From Anaerolineales bacterium (GTDB taxonomy: Bacteria > Chloroflexota > Anaerolineae > 4572-78 > J111): a stretch of DNA of 64,000 bases. The position numbers were made by a program, and so were the translations under genes. Below the pieces are notes generated by a model, which was not told the origin of the DNA, did no database searches, and worked only from the letters and a program-made list of their open reading frames with translations. This document shows, piece after piece, positions 35,282 through 43,671 of this stretch. How positions within the stretch are numbered: the stretch's first letter is position 1; each line of letters opens with the position of its first letter. Where the stretch lies: NCBI GenBank assembly GCA_020634855.1, contig JACKAU010000017.1:1-64000 (forward strand). The letters are read 5' to 3'.

Positions 35282-35480
35282 TTGCTAACGGACACAACCT
35301 CGATTTGACCAAGAGTCGGCCTCTCGTGACCGCCGACCACTGACCGCTGACCGCCCAAGCGACCCAGTTCGGCCTATTTTTTAGGCGGTCTACCAGCTGC
35401 GGTCGGCGGTCCAGTTGCCAGCCAAAAGGTGGCTTCACCGGCTAATTCTCGGTCAAATTCAAAGGGTGTCCGTTAGCAAG
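35282..35480. mobile_element. 199-bp MITE, second copy, with 10-bp target-site duplication
   Basis: TTGCTAACGGACAC at the left end and GTGTCCGTTAGCAAG at the right end form a perfect 14-bp inverted repeat. ACAAATCGAT is found on both sides (35272-35281 and 35481-35490). The inside shares the GACCGC-rich stem and the AATTC-AAAGGGTGTCC right end of the 4.5-kb copy. It is non-coding. Confidence 0.92.
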
Positions 35481-35829
35481 ACAAATCGATACAAGTAATG
35501 TAGTGATCCAGACCCTGTTACAGAGAAACTGTTGGTTATGTATTGCTCAGCCGTCCAACGCTAATTTTAATCCGCCGCCCTTACGCAACTTGGCCGAAAA
35601 GTAAGGTTGGAGTACTGACATCATTTCACAGGCAAACACAACCTGAATTACACGCAACTTCACAGGCGCAACCAACTTCAATTAAACACGGCGCTGCAAA
35701 AAGCCAAGGTTAGGCGGTCGGGTTGAAATTTTTGTTAGATGGCACTTTTTCTCAAGCACTGTTTTGCTTACACAAAGTTTCCACCCGAAACAATCATTAA
35801 GATCTGTACCCTTGTAAGTTCGTTCAATT

Positions 35830-36363
35830 TCATAATTTGGGCAATTGTTTTTTAAAATCTCTTATATCAATTTTGTATTCTAATTCAGAAAATATTAACA
35901 TTTTATCTTCAGGATTTAGAGGCATAGCAAATTTCATCAAACACCTCTACGTTCCAGTGCTCGTATGCAGTTTTCTTGGAATATCAGGCCATCCATCTGC
36001 AAAATCACCGAGCATTGATTTTTAAAGTATTTGTCATTGCAACTTTCTATGATTCCATTACCTGAGTATCCTAAATGCTCCTGATATTCTCTAACCAGAC
36101 AAAGAAATGCCCATAAGAAATGAATAATCGCGCCTAGATGGAAAACCGGAATGTTTTTGGGAATCTCAAAAGTTGTATAGTAAGATGAAGCAAAAAAATT
36201 CGCCTCATAAAAGGTTGATGCGCAATAATGTTCTCTCATACCTGACCAATTGTCATCCGGATAATTTTTCCTCAATCAAAATTGAGTTTTGTTCTATCCG
36301 CAGGGTCAGTTCTTTTGATGAAACATTCCGTTTAATGGCGTAAACAATTTCTTTGGCTCTCAT
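35830..36363 (-). pseudogene. Frameshifted gene of an unrecognised family
   Basis: From ATG 36363 the frame MRAKEIVYAIKRN runs to an A-run near 36270, where one surplus A breaks it. Removing it joins NSILIEE to NYPDDNWSGMREHYCASTF, then PVFHLGAIIHFLWAFLCLVR. Near 36020 a second shift is needed to continue as LGDFADGWPDIPRKLHT, and MKFAMPLNPEDKMLIFSELE (35937-35830) is the apparent continuation. Together about 180 residues of plausible protein are spread over three frames. Either the gene is dead or the consensus here is poor. Function is unknown. Confidence 0.6.
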
Positions 36364-37402
36364 TGATTCAATTGTATTAATCTTGTATTTTCAAAGACTT
36401 GCCTTTGAGCCGTTTTGAAAATTTCGCCAAACAACTCGGTCAATCTTAAGTTCGGTTGCGGGTACTGGTGATAAAAAAGTTGAGGTATCAGCCATTGAAC
36501 GCTTTTATTCAAATCGGTCTTATAACAATAATGTTATAATGTCCCTTCATCAAATTGCCCTCAAAATCAGAACTTGAAATACCTCTCTAATTCATACGAC
36601 TTCGGCCTATTTTGGGGAATACCGTATTCAATTAGCTGTGGCGGAGTACAGCCAAAAGTAAGCGCTTCACCGTAATTGTCGAAAAAAGCATTATCCTCGA
36701 CAAATTTCTCTTGCAGTAATTTGGTTCCTTAGCCTTCTCAGAATTGTTCAAGCAAAGTTTAATAACTCGGTTTACGCAAATCAAAGGTAATTTCTCAGCC
36801 TTCCAAAAGCTTGATTGATGGGTGAAATATTGATCATTCATTTACCCAACGATCAAAAAAAGGTTTGGCAATTTCTCAAAAATTCAACAAGCTGGAATCA
36901 GGTATACGGCTTCAAATGAGTCAGGAGGTGGTAAAGTCCAAGGTCAATCGGGAATGGGTAAACTCTTTGAGCAAGATGATTGAGATGGATTAGCCTTTTT
37001 ATTAAAAAATTTTGCTTGAGAAAAAATATTCGTTTGAACAATTGCTCAATTAAGGACCCATCAGGACAATTGAAATCCACGCCCATCTTAATCAGTAAAG
37101 ATGTTCAATAGCGACAGCAAAACTCAGCTGATGGAGAAAAATCCGGTTTTCCAGATACGGGTTTTTGAGGTTCTGAAATAATATTTTCTTCTATCAGAAA
37201 GAATTTATCAACTTCATTCCTTTTGCTGCCGATACTACATTTCTAGCCTGGTCGTTAACGGGATTGGAGGAAAAATTCTTTTTACCTTTTTGTTTGAAAC
37301 GACCAGGATTTTGATTCTACGTGCGACTGTCCTTCTGATCCAACAGAGTTTGCCAATTAAGTTCATACCTTCTTCAAAAGCCAAGAATATCATCAGCCCA
37401 AC
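36364..37402. other. AT-rich stretch without a supported gene
   Basis: About 1 kb of low-GC DNA, clearly unlike the surrounding genes. Only short open frames without ribosome sites occur. Some fragments look protein-like, but none extends. It may be decayed horizontally acquired DNA or badly resolved sequence, continuous with the frameshifted gene to its left and the degraded duplicate to its right. Confidence 0.5.
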
Positions 37403-38337
37403 CACCTATTTAGATAAAAAACACAAATCCGTTTTCCTGATCCACCGCTTCACCGAATTGATCAAACTCAAACCTAATTCTTCCAACACTTCTCAACTAT
37501 TATCACACAATTTATACCACTGATAAGGCCACTCGCCAAACAATCAAGAGGAAACCTAGCCTGCCGAACGCTGCGCAACAAGGACTTCTCAGCTGGCCCT
37601 GACCGTGCAGAATTGACCGTTGACCGCTGCGTCACTGAACGCACCCATTTGGCGGCGGTCGGTCGTCTGCGGGCGGCTGACAATAGACCAAGAGCGCTGT
37701 ATGGGGCAAATGCGAGGCACCGCCCACTTTGACGATGAATCCGGGAAACAGCGGTGTCTCGCACGGCTGACAGGTCGCTGCCGCCAAAAATAGAACTCGC
37801 CCTTAACCGGTCGAGTCGTTCCAGCCAAGAAATAGACCGTCATCTTCTGCCGAGGGCGATCAATCCGCGAAAAGGGTGTGTCTGCCGCGGCGAGGTCATT
37901 AGTGAGCTTGGCCCGGTAACGATCAATCAACTGCCCTGCTTCAACGCTAAGCCAAACTGTGGAGTACAGCCACAGAGCCTTCAGTTCATCGTCGCTCATT
38001 TATAAGCAATTCTATCAAGGGTCCTTCTGATATATCGGTTGAGGCGAATAACCGGCAGCACGCAAAAAGCTGGTGCCCTGCTCCACTTAACAAAATTGTT
38101 ATTGCTTTGAATTTTTCATAAGTCGCAAGTTCTTCGCTTTCTGTGTTCACCGCTCGGACATTGAAGGCTTTCGTGTCACCTCGATCTTTGCTTCATACCC
38201 CAATTCAATTAAAATTGAGATTAGCCTGGGTTGATTATCGGAACCGCCAGTTCGATACCATTGATAATCTTGACCATCTTTCACAAATATATCTGATTTT
38301 TGTATGATTTTTCCTAGATTTTCGCCCAAACGTCTTA
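37403..38337. pseudogene. Degraded copy of the segment 38588-39546
   Basis: The order of recognisable words is the same as in the segment to the right: TTTAGATAAAAAACACAAATCC, then ACCTAATTCTTCCAACACTT, GAATCCGGGAAACAGCGGTG, GTGAGCTTGGCCCGGTAACG, GGTGCCCTGCTC and TTTTCGCCCAAACGTC. Copy 1 carries many small insertions and deletions and contains a broken version of the deazaflavin-reductase-like gene (its C-terminal two thirds) and of the small cytochrome-like tail. The segments are about 935 and 959 bp, side by side. Confidence 0.8.
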
Positions 38338-38587
38338 TTACCCTACACTGAACCTGGTACAAGCAAGGCGACAGTCGCTATAATAATCCATAACTGGTTC
38401 AACTTTTTATCGATTCGTCCGCGTGAGCGACAGTTTTTAGCAGCCCGATAAAGAGCTGTAAGAATGAAGCTGCGAACTTGGCAGAGCAATGGGCTGAATC
38501 TGATTGCCAAGATGATAAAAAAATAGTGATGTCCATTTTATTTAATCTCCCCAAGGCAATGACTTAAATTCACACGATATTGAGCTA

Positions 38588-39546
38588 ACCATCTATTTAG
38601 ATAAAAAACACAAATCCAATTCCTTAGATCCACCGCTTCCACCAGATTGGAAAGGGTCTCAAACCTAATTCTTCCAACACTTCTCAACTATTATCACACC
38701 AATTATACCCCTTGATTAGGCCACCACAAAACAAACAAGCAAAACCTGGCTGCGTGAATTGCCGCACGGCGCCTCGATTTCAAAGACTCGCTCGCTCTGG
38801 CCCCTGACCGCAGACGGCCGACCGTTGACCGCCGACCGCCAGCCCCCGCACCGGTTTGGCGGCGGTCAGCGGTCAGCGGGCGGCGGATGATAGGGCCGAG
38901 AGCGTTGTATGGGACAAATAGAGGCCAAAGACGATGAATCCGGGAAACAGCGGTGTCTCGCACGGCCGAGGTCGCTGCCGCCAAGAAATAGAGGGCCCCC
39001 GCGCGGTCGAGGTCGTTCCAGCCAAGAAATAGACCTGTCATCTACTGCCGAGGGCGATCAATCCGCGAAAAAGGGGTGTCTCGCCGCGGCGAGGTCATTA
39101 GTGAGCTTGGCCCGGTAACGATCCATCAACTGCCCTGCTTCAACGCCGGCAGCGACTGTAAGTACAGCCACAGGGCCTTCAGTTCATCGTCGCTCATTTA
39201 TAAGCAATTCGATCTCAAGGGTCCTTCTGGGATATATCGGTGGGGGTGAGGCGAATAACCGGCAGCACGCGGCTGGTGCCCTGCTCATACTTCACAAAAT
39301 TGTTACTTGCTGCTTTGAATTTTTCATACAGTCGCGTGCGTTCTTCGCTTTCTGTGATCACCGCTCGGACGTTGAAGGCCGTGTCACCCACCTCGATCTT
39401 TGCTTCGGGCCTGGTTTTCAAATTGAGATACCAGCCTGGATCCGTATCGGAACCGCCATTTGTGGCCGATACCAGATAATCTTGACCATCTTTCACGTAG
39501 ACGACGGGGTTTGTATGGGGTTTTCCCGATTTTCGCCCAAACGTCG
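38588..39546. repeat. Right copy of the tandem duplication
   Basis: This is the better-preserved partner of 37403-38337. It contains a GACCGC-rich hairpin (about 38812-38885), a 23-codon cytochrome-like tail and most of the intact deazaflavin-reductase-like gene. Homology stops near codon 45 of that gene, so the duplication boundary lies within it. Confidence 0.8.
39126..39197 (-). pseudogene. Fragment of a c-type cytochrome C-terminus
   Basis: The 23-codon frame begins MSDDELKALWLYLQSLPA, the characteristic last helix of many class I cytochromes c (the helix after the methionine ligand). The haem motif CxxCH and the rest are missing. It starts 17 bases after the stop of the deazaflavin-reductase-like gene, as a gene or fusion tail would. 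A degraded twin lies in the left duplicate near 37998. Confidence 0.6.
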
Positions 39547-39667
39547 TAATCAGCAGTATCGGCAAATTAGCAATCTTGTTAGCGAATTTACCGTCGCTCA
39601 TGCGGTAAAGAGCGACATGCAGGCCATTCGCTACTTTCAATACCCATTTCAGTGGTGCGGATGCCAT
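39215..39667 (-). CDS. Nitroreductase/deazaflavin (F420)-dependent reductase-like protein (Ddn family)
   Basis: The protein has 150 residues. NLPILLITTFGRKSGKPHTN followed by PVVYVKDGQDYLVSATNGG (about 33-72) is the family signature: a split beta-barrel flavin-binding fold with the T-x-GRKSG loop. GWYLNLKTRPEAKIEVGD follows. Members use F420, FMN or haem, and nothing here decides which. It is intact, unlike its left duplicate. A relative with a membrane tail lies at 62168. Confidence 0.88.
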   Translation of the reverse strand: MASAPLKWVLKVANGLHVALYRMSDGKFANKIANLPILLITTFGRKSGKPHTNPVVYVKDGQDYLVSATNGGSDTDPGWYLNLKTRPEAKIEVGDTAFNVRAVITESEERTRLYEKFKAASNNFVKYEQGTSRVLPVIRLTPTDISQKDP

Positions 39668-39864
39668 ATCAAATCTCCTTGAAATGCATCAATACCATCC
39701 CGATTCAATGCTTGGGTGGTGGAATGATACCAAGCTGTTGCAGCAGGCCCATCTAATCTACCAGAATCCAGTTATTATCAAACAAATTATAAACATCGAC
39801 AACGCGGTTACAAATTAAACAAGTGACATCTGCCATTAGCCCCATTTGTTGGTTCTTGGGTTAG

Positions 39865-40851
39865 TTATGGTGACAATGCTCGTTCCACCGTAATAACCAC
39901 TTTGCCTTTGGCCTGGCCTGCGCCAAGATAGCGGATCGCTTCGGCCGCTTCGGGTAACGAATAACATTTGTCGATCACCGGGACGACTTGGCCGGACTCG
40001 AACAGGGCGATGATGGACGCCAGGTCTTTGTTGGGTCGATGCATCAACAGGCTCATCTGCTTGCCCCCGCTCTTGGAATACCACGTGCCCAGGGTCGCCG
40101 TCTGGAGGATGGTCGCAATCGAACCGCCGATCACAACGAACGTGCCTTGAGGCGTTAAGGCCCGCTTGTAATCGGAGATCGAACGCCGGGCGACGACATC
40201 GACAATCAGATCATACTGCCGGTCGGTTTGGGTGTAATCTTCTTGGGTGTAATCGATAACGTGGTCGGCCCCCAGCGAGCGCAGCATCTCCAATTTGGCC
40301 GGGCTGTCCACGCCGGTGACTTCAGCTCCGAACGATTTGGCCATCTGCACGGCAAACGTCCCGACGCCGCCACCCGCGCCATTAATCAAAACCTTTTGGC
40401 CCGGTTGAACCGGCCTTTTATCGCGCAGCCCTTGCAGGGCCAGAACGCCCGCCTGCGGTATGGCCGCGGCTTGCTCGAACGTCATCCCGGCCGGTTTTAG
40501 GGTTAAGGCGGTTTCACGAGCGCAGACATACTCGGCCAAACCGCCCCACCCGCCTTCGCACAGGTCGCCAAATACCGCGTCGCCCGGTTGAAATTGCTGG
40601 ACGTTTCGGCCGACGGCTTCAACCGGGCCCGCGACATCGGCGCCCAGGATAGGGAGCTTCGGCTTCAGCAGCCCGAACAATAAGCGGTAGACATACGGCT
40701 TGCCGGTCAGCCGATCCCAGTCCCACGAATTTAGGGCAGCGGCATGGACTTTGATCAAGACCTCATCGTCGCCGGGAGCCGGCTTGGCGACGTCGGCCAG
40801 TTTAAGGACATTGGGTGAACCGTAGGTGTGGTAAACAATGGCTTTCATCAT
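39865..40851 (-). CDS. Zinc-independent MDR quinone oxidoreductase/alcohol dehydrogenase-like protein
   Basis: The protein has 328 residues. GADVAGPVEAVGRNVQQFQP near 70 and VLINGAGGGVGTFAVQMAKS near 150 (AxxGxxG-type cofactor loop) are the medium-chain reductase marks. No catalytic zinc cysteine/histidine set is visible, so it belongs to the QOR group that reduces quinones or enals with NAD(P)H. ATG follows GGAGGAAAAAT. It is divergent from a MarR gene whose palindromic site lies in the shared intergenic region. Its closest relative in the window is the 46233 gene. Confidence 0.92.
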   Translation of the reverse strand: MMKAIVYHTYGSPNVLKLADVAKPAPGDDEVLIKVHAAALNSWDWDRLTGKPYVYRLLFGLLKPKLPILGADVAGPVEAVGRNVQQFQPGDAVFGDLCEGGWGGLAEYVCARETALTLKPAGMTFEQAAAIPQAGVLALQGLRDKRPVQPGQKVLINGAGGGVGTFAVQMAKSFGAEVTGVDSPAKLEMLRSLGADHVIDYTQEDYTQTDRQYDLIVDVVARRSISDYKRALTPQGTFVVIGGSIATILQTATLGTWYSKSGGKQMSLLMHRPNKDLASIIALFESGQVVPVIDKCYSLPEAAEAIRYLGAGQAKGKVVITVERALSP

Positions 40852-40876
40852 ATTTTTCCTCCGAAAATAATTGGCT

Positions 40877-40933
40877 GGAGCGTCAAAGTTTACTTTGACC
40901 CATCGTGGATGACAAAGCTTGCTTTGTCGCTCC
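40877..40933. repeat. Cross-shaped hairpin repeat, copy 3
   Basis: GGAGCG and CGCTCC at the ends enclose GTCAAAGTTTACTTTGAC and GACAAAGCTTGCTTTGTC, both nearly perfect palindromes. It is the cleanest of three copies in the window and lies just upstream of the dehydrogenase gene. Confidence 0.9.
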
Positions 40934-40985
40934 CTTAGATTATTCGTTGTCGTTGATTTGCTAAACGGTAAAGCGCCCTATATAA

Positions 40986-40999
40986 TTAAGTGTACTTAA
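40986..40999. promoter_or_regulatory. Candidate MarR operator
   Basis: TTAAGT-GT-ACTTAA is a perfect dyad 20 bases before the MarR start. It is the kind of AT-rich palindrome MarR proteins bind. It sits between the divergent dehydrogenase and MarR genes and could control both. Confidence 0.6.
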
Positions 41000-41018
41000 C
41001 TAATTGACGAGCTTAACT

Positions 41019-41468
41019 ATGCCGGTCAACCCACACCTTTCAGCCGTCCTGCGCGAATGGGCTGAGCTTTTTATGCGCCGTTCGATGCGGGATTTTATCC
41101 AATTTATCAAAGAGAGTAGCCTCACCACGACCCAACTCAATACCCTGATGCGCCTCTACTATCGGGGCGATTGCCCCATTTCTGAAATTAGCGATCACCT
41201 GGGCATTACCAATGCCGCGACCAGCCAAATGGTGCAGCGCTTGGTTGAGCAAGGGCTGCTGGATCGCACCGAAGACCCCACCGACCGCCGAGTTAAGCAG
41301 CTAACCCTCACCGCCGAGGGCCGCGCCCTGATTGAGCAGGGCATCGAGGCCCGCCGCCGCTGGCTGGAGGATTTGACCGTCGCCCTGCCTGCCGAAGAAC
41401 AGGCTAATATCGTCGCCACCCTCACTACCCTCACCCAAGCGGCTCGCCGTCTGGATCCATCGTTATGA
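41019..41468 (+). CDS. MarR family transcriptional regulator
   Basis: From ATG 41019 the protein has 149 residues. LTTTQLNTLMRLYYRGDCPI, then ISDHLGITNAATSQMVQRLV (recognition helix) and RTEDPTDRRVKQLTLTAEGR (wing with DRR) define the family. A TTG at 41004 is in frame but no better supported. It is probably a local repressor of the divergent reductase or the ABC exporter genes downstream. Confidence 0.93.
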   Translation: MPVNPHLSAVLREWAELFMRRSMRDFIQFIKESSLTTTQLNTLMRLYYRGDCPISEISDHLGITNAATSQMVQRLVEQGLLDRTEDPTDRRVKQLTLTAEGRALIEQGIEARRRWLEDLTVALPAEEQANIVATLTTLTQAARRLDPSL

Positions 41469-41614
41469 GTTTGTAGCGTTCATAGAGTTTGTAGAGTTAT
41501 TGGAGTTTGTAGAGTTTGTAGAACTCGGGTAGTTTTGCGATCTCGCGGAGGTGGCTGTTGTCTCAATTATGAACTCAGGCTACTCGTCCAAGGCTGCAAA
41601 CTCACATTCTGGAG
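41469..41614 (+). repeat. Short imperfect tandem repeat before the ABC genes
   Basis: The word GAGTTTGTAGAGTT and its variants recur about four times between 41467 and 41530. No promoter can be called with confidence; the ribosome site GGAGG at 41611 belongs to the next gene. Confidence 0.5.
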
Positions 41615-41623
41615 GTGTACCCT

Positions 41624-43450
41624 ATGTTTCGTATGTCGCAGCGCCGCCAGGCCGCCGGTCCTAACAACGGCGGCTTGAAACGTGCCATAAAATATTTGAC
41701 TCGCTATAAATATTTAGCCCTTCAGCCTTACCTGTTTTTGCTGGTAGCGACGCTCTCGCAACTGGCCGTACCTCGGCTGGTGGGCAATATCATCGATACT
41801 ATTACCGCGGGCGTGGCGGCCCCCAACCCGGCTACGGACACCCAACGGGCGCTGGTTACCGCCGGTCTGGCGGTGGTGGCTTTTGCGGCGATGCGCGGCC
41901 TCTTCGCCTTTTTGCAAAGCTTCACCGCCGAGCGCAACTCGCAGAGTGTCGCCTTTGACCTGCGCAACGACCTGTTCGCCCAAATCCAGCGCCTCTCCTT
42001 TTCCTACCACGACCGCAACCGCACCGGCCAGTTGATGATCCGGGCCACCGACGATGTCGAAAAAGTGCGCCTATTCATCGGCCAGGGCTTGCTCTTTCTG
42101 GTGCAGGCGGTGCTCTTAATCACCGGTACGCTGATTCTCCTGTTTACCACCAATGTGTCGCTGGCGCTGGTGATTCTGCCCATCTTGCCGATCACCATGA
42201 TCTTGTTTATCGTGTTTGGGACGATCAGCCAGCCGTTATTTATGCAGGTGCAGCTTAAACTCTCGGCGCTCAATACCATCTTGCAGGAAAACTTGGCCGG
42301 CATCAAGGTCATTAAAGCCTTTGCCAAAGAACCCAGCGAGCAAACCCGGTTCAACCAGGCCGCCGACGCCGTGATGGCCCAGCAAATTACGGTCTCGCGC
42401 GTCTTTACCTTCCTGTTCCCGGTCATCTTTCTGGTGGCCAGTTTGGGACAGGCCGCCGTGCTCTACTTTGGCGGCCGGCAAATCATCGGTGGGACGCTGA
42501 CCATCGGCGAGTGGCAGGAATTCAGCCTGTACCTGATCTACATCTTTCTGCCGCTAGCCCAATTCGGCATGATCATCACCCAGATGGGGCAGGCGTCTGT
42601 CTCGGCCGGGCGCATTTTTGAAATTCTCGATGCCCAGAACGACGTCACCGACAAACCGGGCGCGGTTACCCTACCGCCGGTGCAGGGCCGCGTCCAGTTT
42701 AACGATGTCAGCTTCCGCTACTTTAGCAGCGGCGAACCGGTCCTGCGTCATCTCAGCTTCGAAGCCGAGCCGGGCCAGACCATCGCCTTATTGGGCGCCA
42801 CCGGCTCCGGCAAAACGAGCATCATCAACCTGCTGCCCCGCTTTTACGATGCCACCGAAGGCAGTATCCAAATTGACGGTTACGACGTGCGCGATGTCAC
42901 GCTCGACTCGCTGCGTTCGCAAATTGGCATTGTCTTGCAAGAAACCACGCTGTTTAGCGGAACTATCCGCGATAATATTGCCTTTGGCAACTCCAACGCC
43001 TCGATGGCGCAAATCACTCAAGCCGCCCAGGCTGCGGTGGCCCACGATTTCATTATGTCCTTTCCGCAGGGCTACGACACGCCGGTGGGCGAACGCGGCA
43101 GCACCCTGAGCGGCGGGCAAAAGCAGCGTATCGCCATTGCCCGCGCCCTGTTGCTCAACCCTCGCCTCCTCATTCTAGACGACTCGACCAGCAGCGTTGA
43201 CCTGACCACCGAGGCCCAAATTCAACAGGCGCTCGACCGGCTGATGAAAGGGCGCACCAGTTTCGTCATCGCCCAGCGTATCAGCACCGTAGTCAACGCC
43301 GACCAGATTTTGGTACTCGACAAAGGCGAAGTCGTAGCTCGCGGTCGCCACGCCGATCTGTTGGAAAACAGCCCCATCTACGCCGAAATTTACAACTCGC
43401 AGTTGGTGGATGACGCGGTAGAAGCGGAATCGGTGGTAGGGCAGGGTTGA
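41624..43450 (+). CDS. ABC exporter half-transporter with degenerate catalytic site
   Basis: The protein has 608 residues. Six membrane helices fill about 25-330, followed by an ATPase with Walker A GATGSGKTS near 392 and the signature LSGGQKQRIAIARALL. Walker B is LLILDDSTSSVD, with aspartate in place of the catalytic glutamate. The H-loop is VIAQRISTV, with glutamine in place of histidine. These changes define the non-catalytic partner of heterodimeric exporters such as TM287 or BmrC. Its partner is the next gene. ATG 41624 follows GGAGG by eight bases; GTG 41615 is overlapped by that site. Confidence 0.94.
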   Translation: MFRMSQRRQAAGPNNGGLKRAIKYLTRYKYLALQPYLFLLVATLSQLAVPRLVGNIIDTITAGVAAPNPATDTQRALVTAGLAVVAFAAMRGLFAFLQSFTAERNSQSVAFDLRNDLFAQIQRLSFSYHDRNRTGQLMIRATDDVEKVRLFIGQGLLFLVQAVLLITGTLILLFTTNVSLALVILPILPITMILFIVFGTISQPLFMQVQLKLSALNTILQENLAGIKVIKAFAKEPSEQTRFNQAADAVMAQQITVSRVFTFLFPVIFLVASLGQAAVLYFGGRQIIGGTLTIGEWQEFSLYLIYIFLPLAQFGMIITQMGQASVSAGRIFEILDAQNDVTDKPGAVTLPPVQGRVQFNDVSFRYFSSGEPVLRHLSFEAEPGQTIALLGATGSGKTSIINLLPRFYDATEGSIQIDGYDVRDVTLDSLRSQIGIVLQETTLFSGTIRDNIAFGNSNASMAQITQAAQAAVAHDFIMSFPQGYDTPVGERGSTLSGGQKQRIAIARALLLNPRLLILDDSTSSVDLTTEAQIQQALDRLMKGRTSFVIAQRISTVVNADQILVLDKGEVVARGRHADLLENSPIYAEIYNSQLVDDAVEAESVVGQG

Positions 43451-43456
43451 TAGATG

Positions 43457-43640
43457 AAGCACGGACACCCTTTCAATTTGACCGATAAACGCCTCCAAAA
43501 TTGACGTTAGTCCACCAGACAGCCGCTAGCCGACCGTAGACCGCCGAGAAACAGGCATGCTCGTTGCAGTTCGGCGGTCTACAGTCGGCGGTCCACGGTC
43601 AGGGGACACAGAAATCTACGTCAAATAAGGATGTGTTAGG
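43457..43640. repeat. GACCGC-type repeat, degenerate relative of the MITE
   Basis: CACGGACACCCTTTCAATTT at the left matches, in inverse orientation, the right end of the MITE at 4.5 kb. The core GACCGTAGACCGCCGAG pairs with CGGCGGTCTACAGTCGGCGG. The ends have diverged so no clean terminal repeat or duplication is visible. It lies between the two ABC genes. Confidence 0.7.
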
Positions 43641-43671
43641 CAGTAATTAGCAACTTTAACGGAGAAATCCA

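Noticed and set aside
37290..38860. Short open frames in the duplicated/AT-rich region
   Set aside because: They overlap repeats and decayed segments, have no ribosome sites, and do not match between the two copies.
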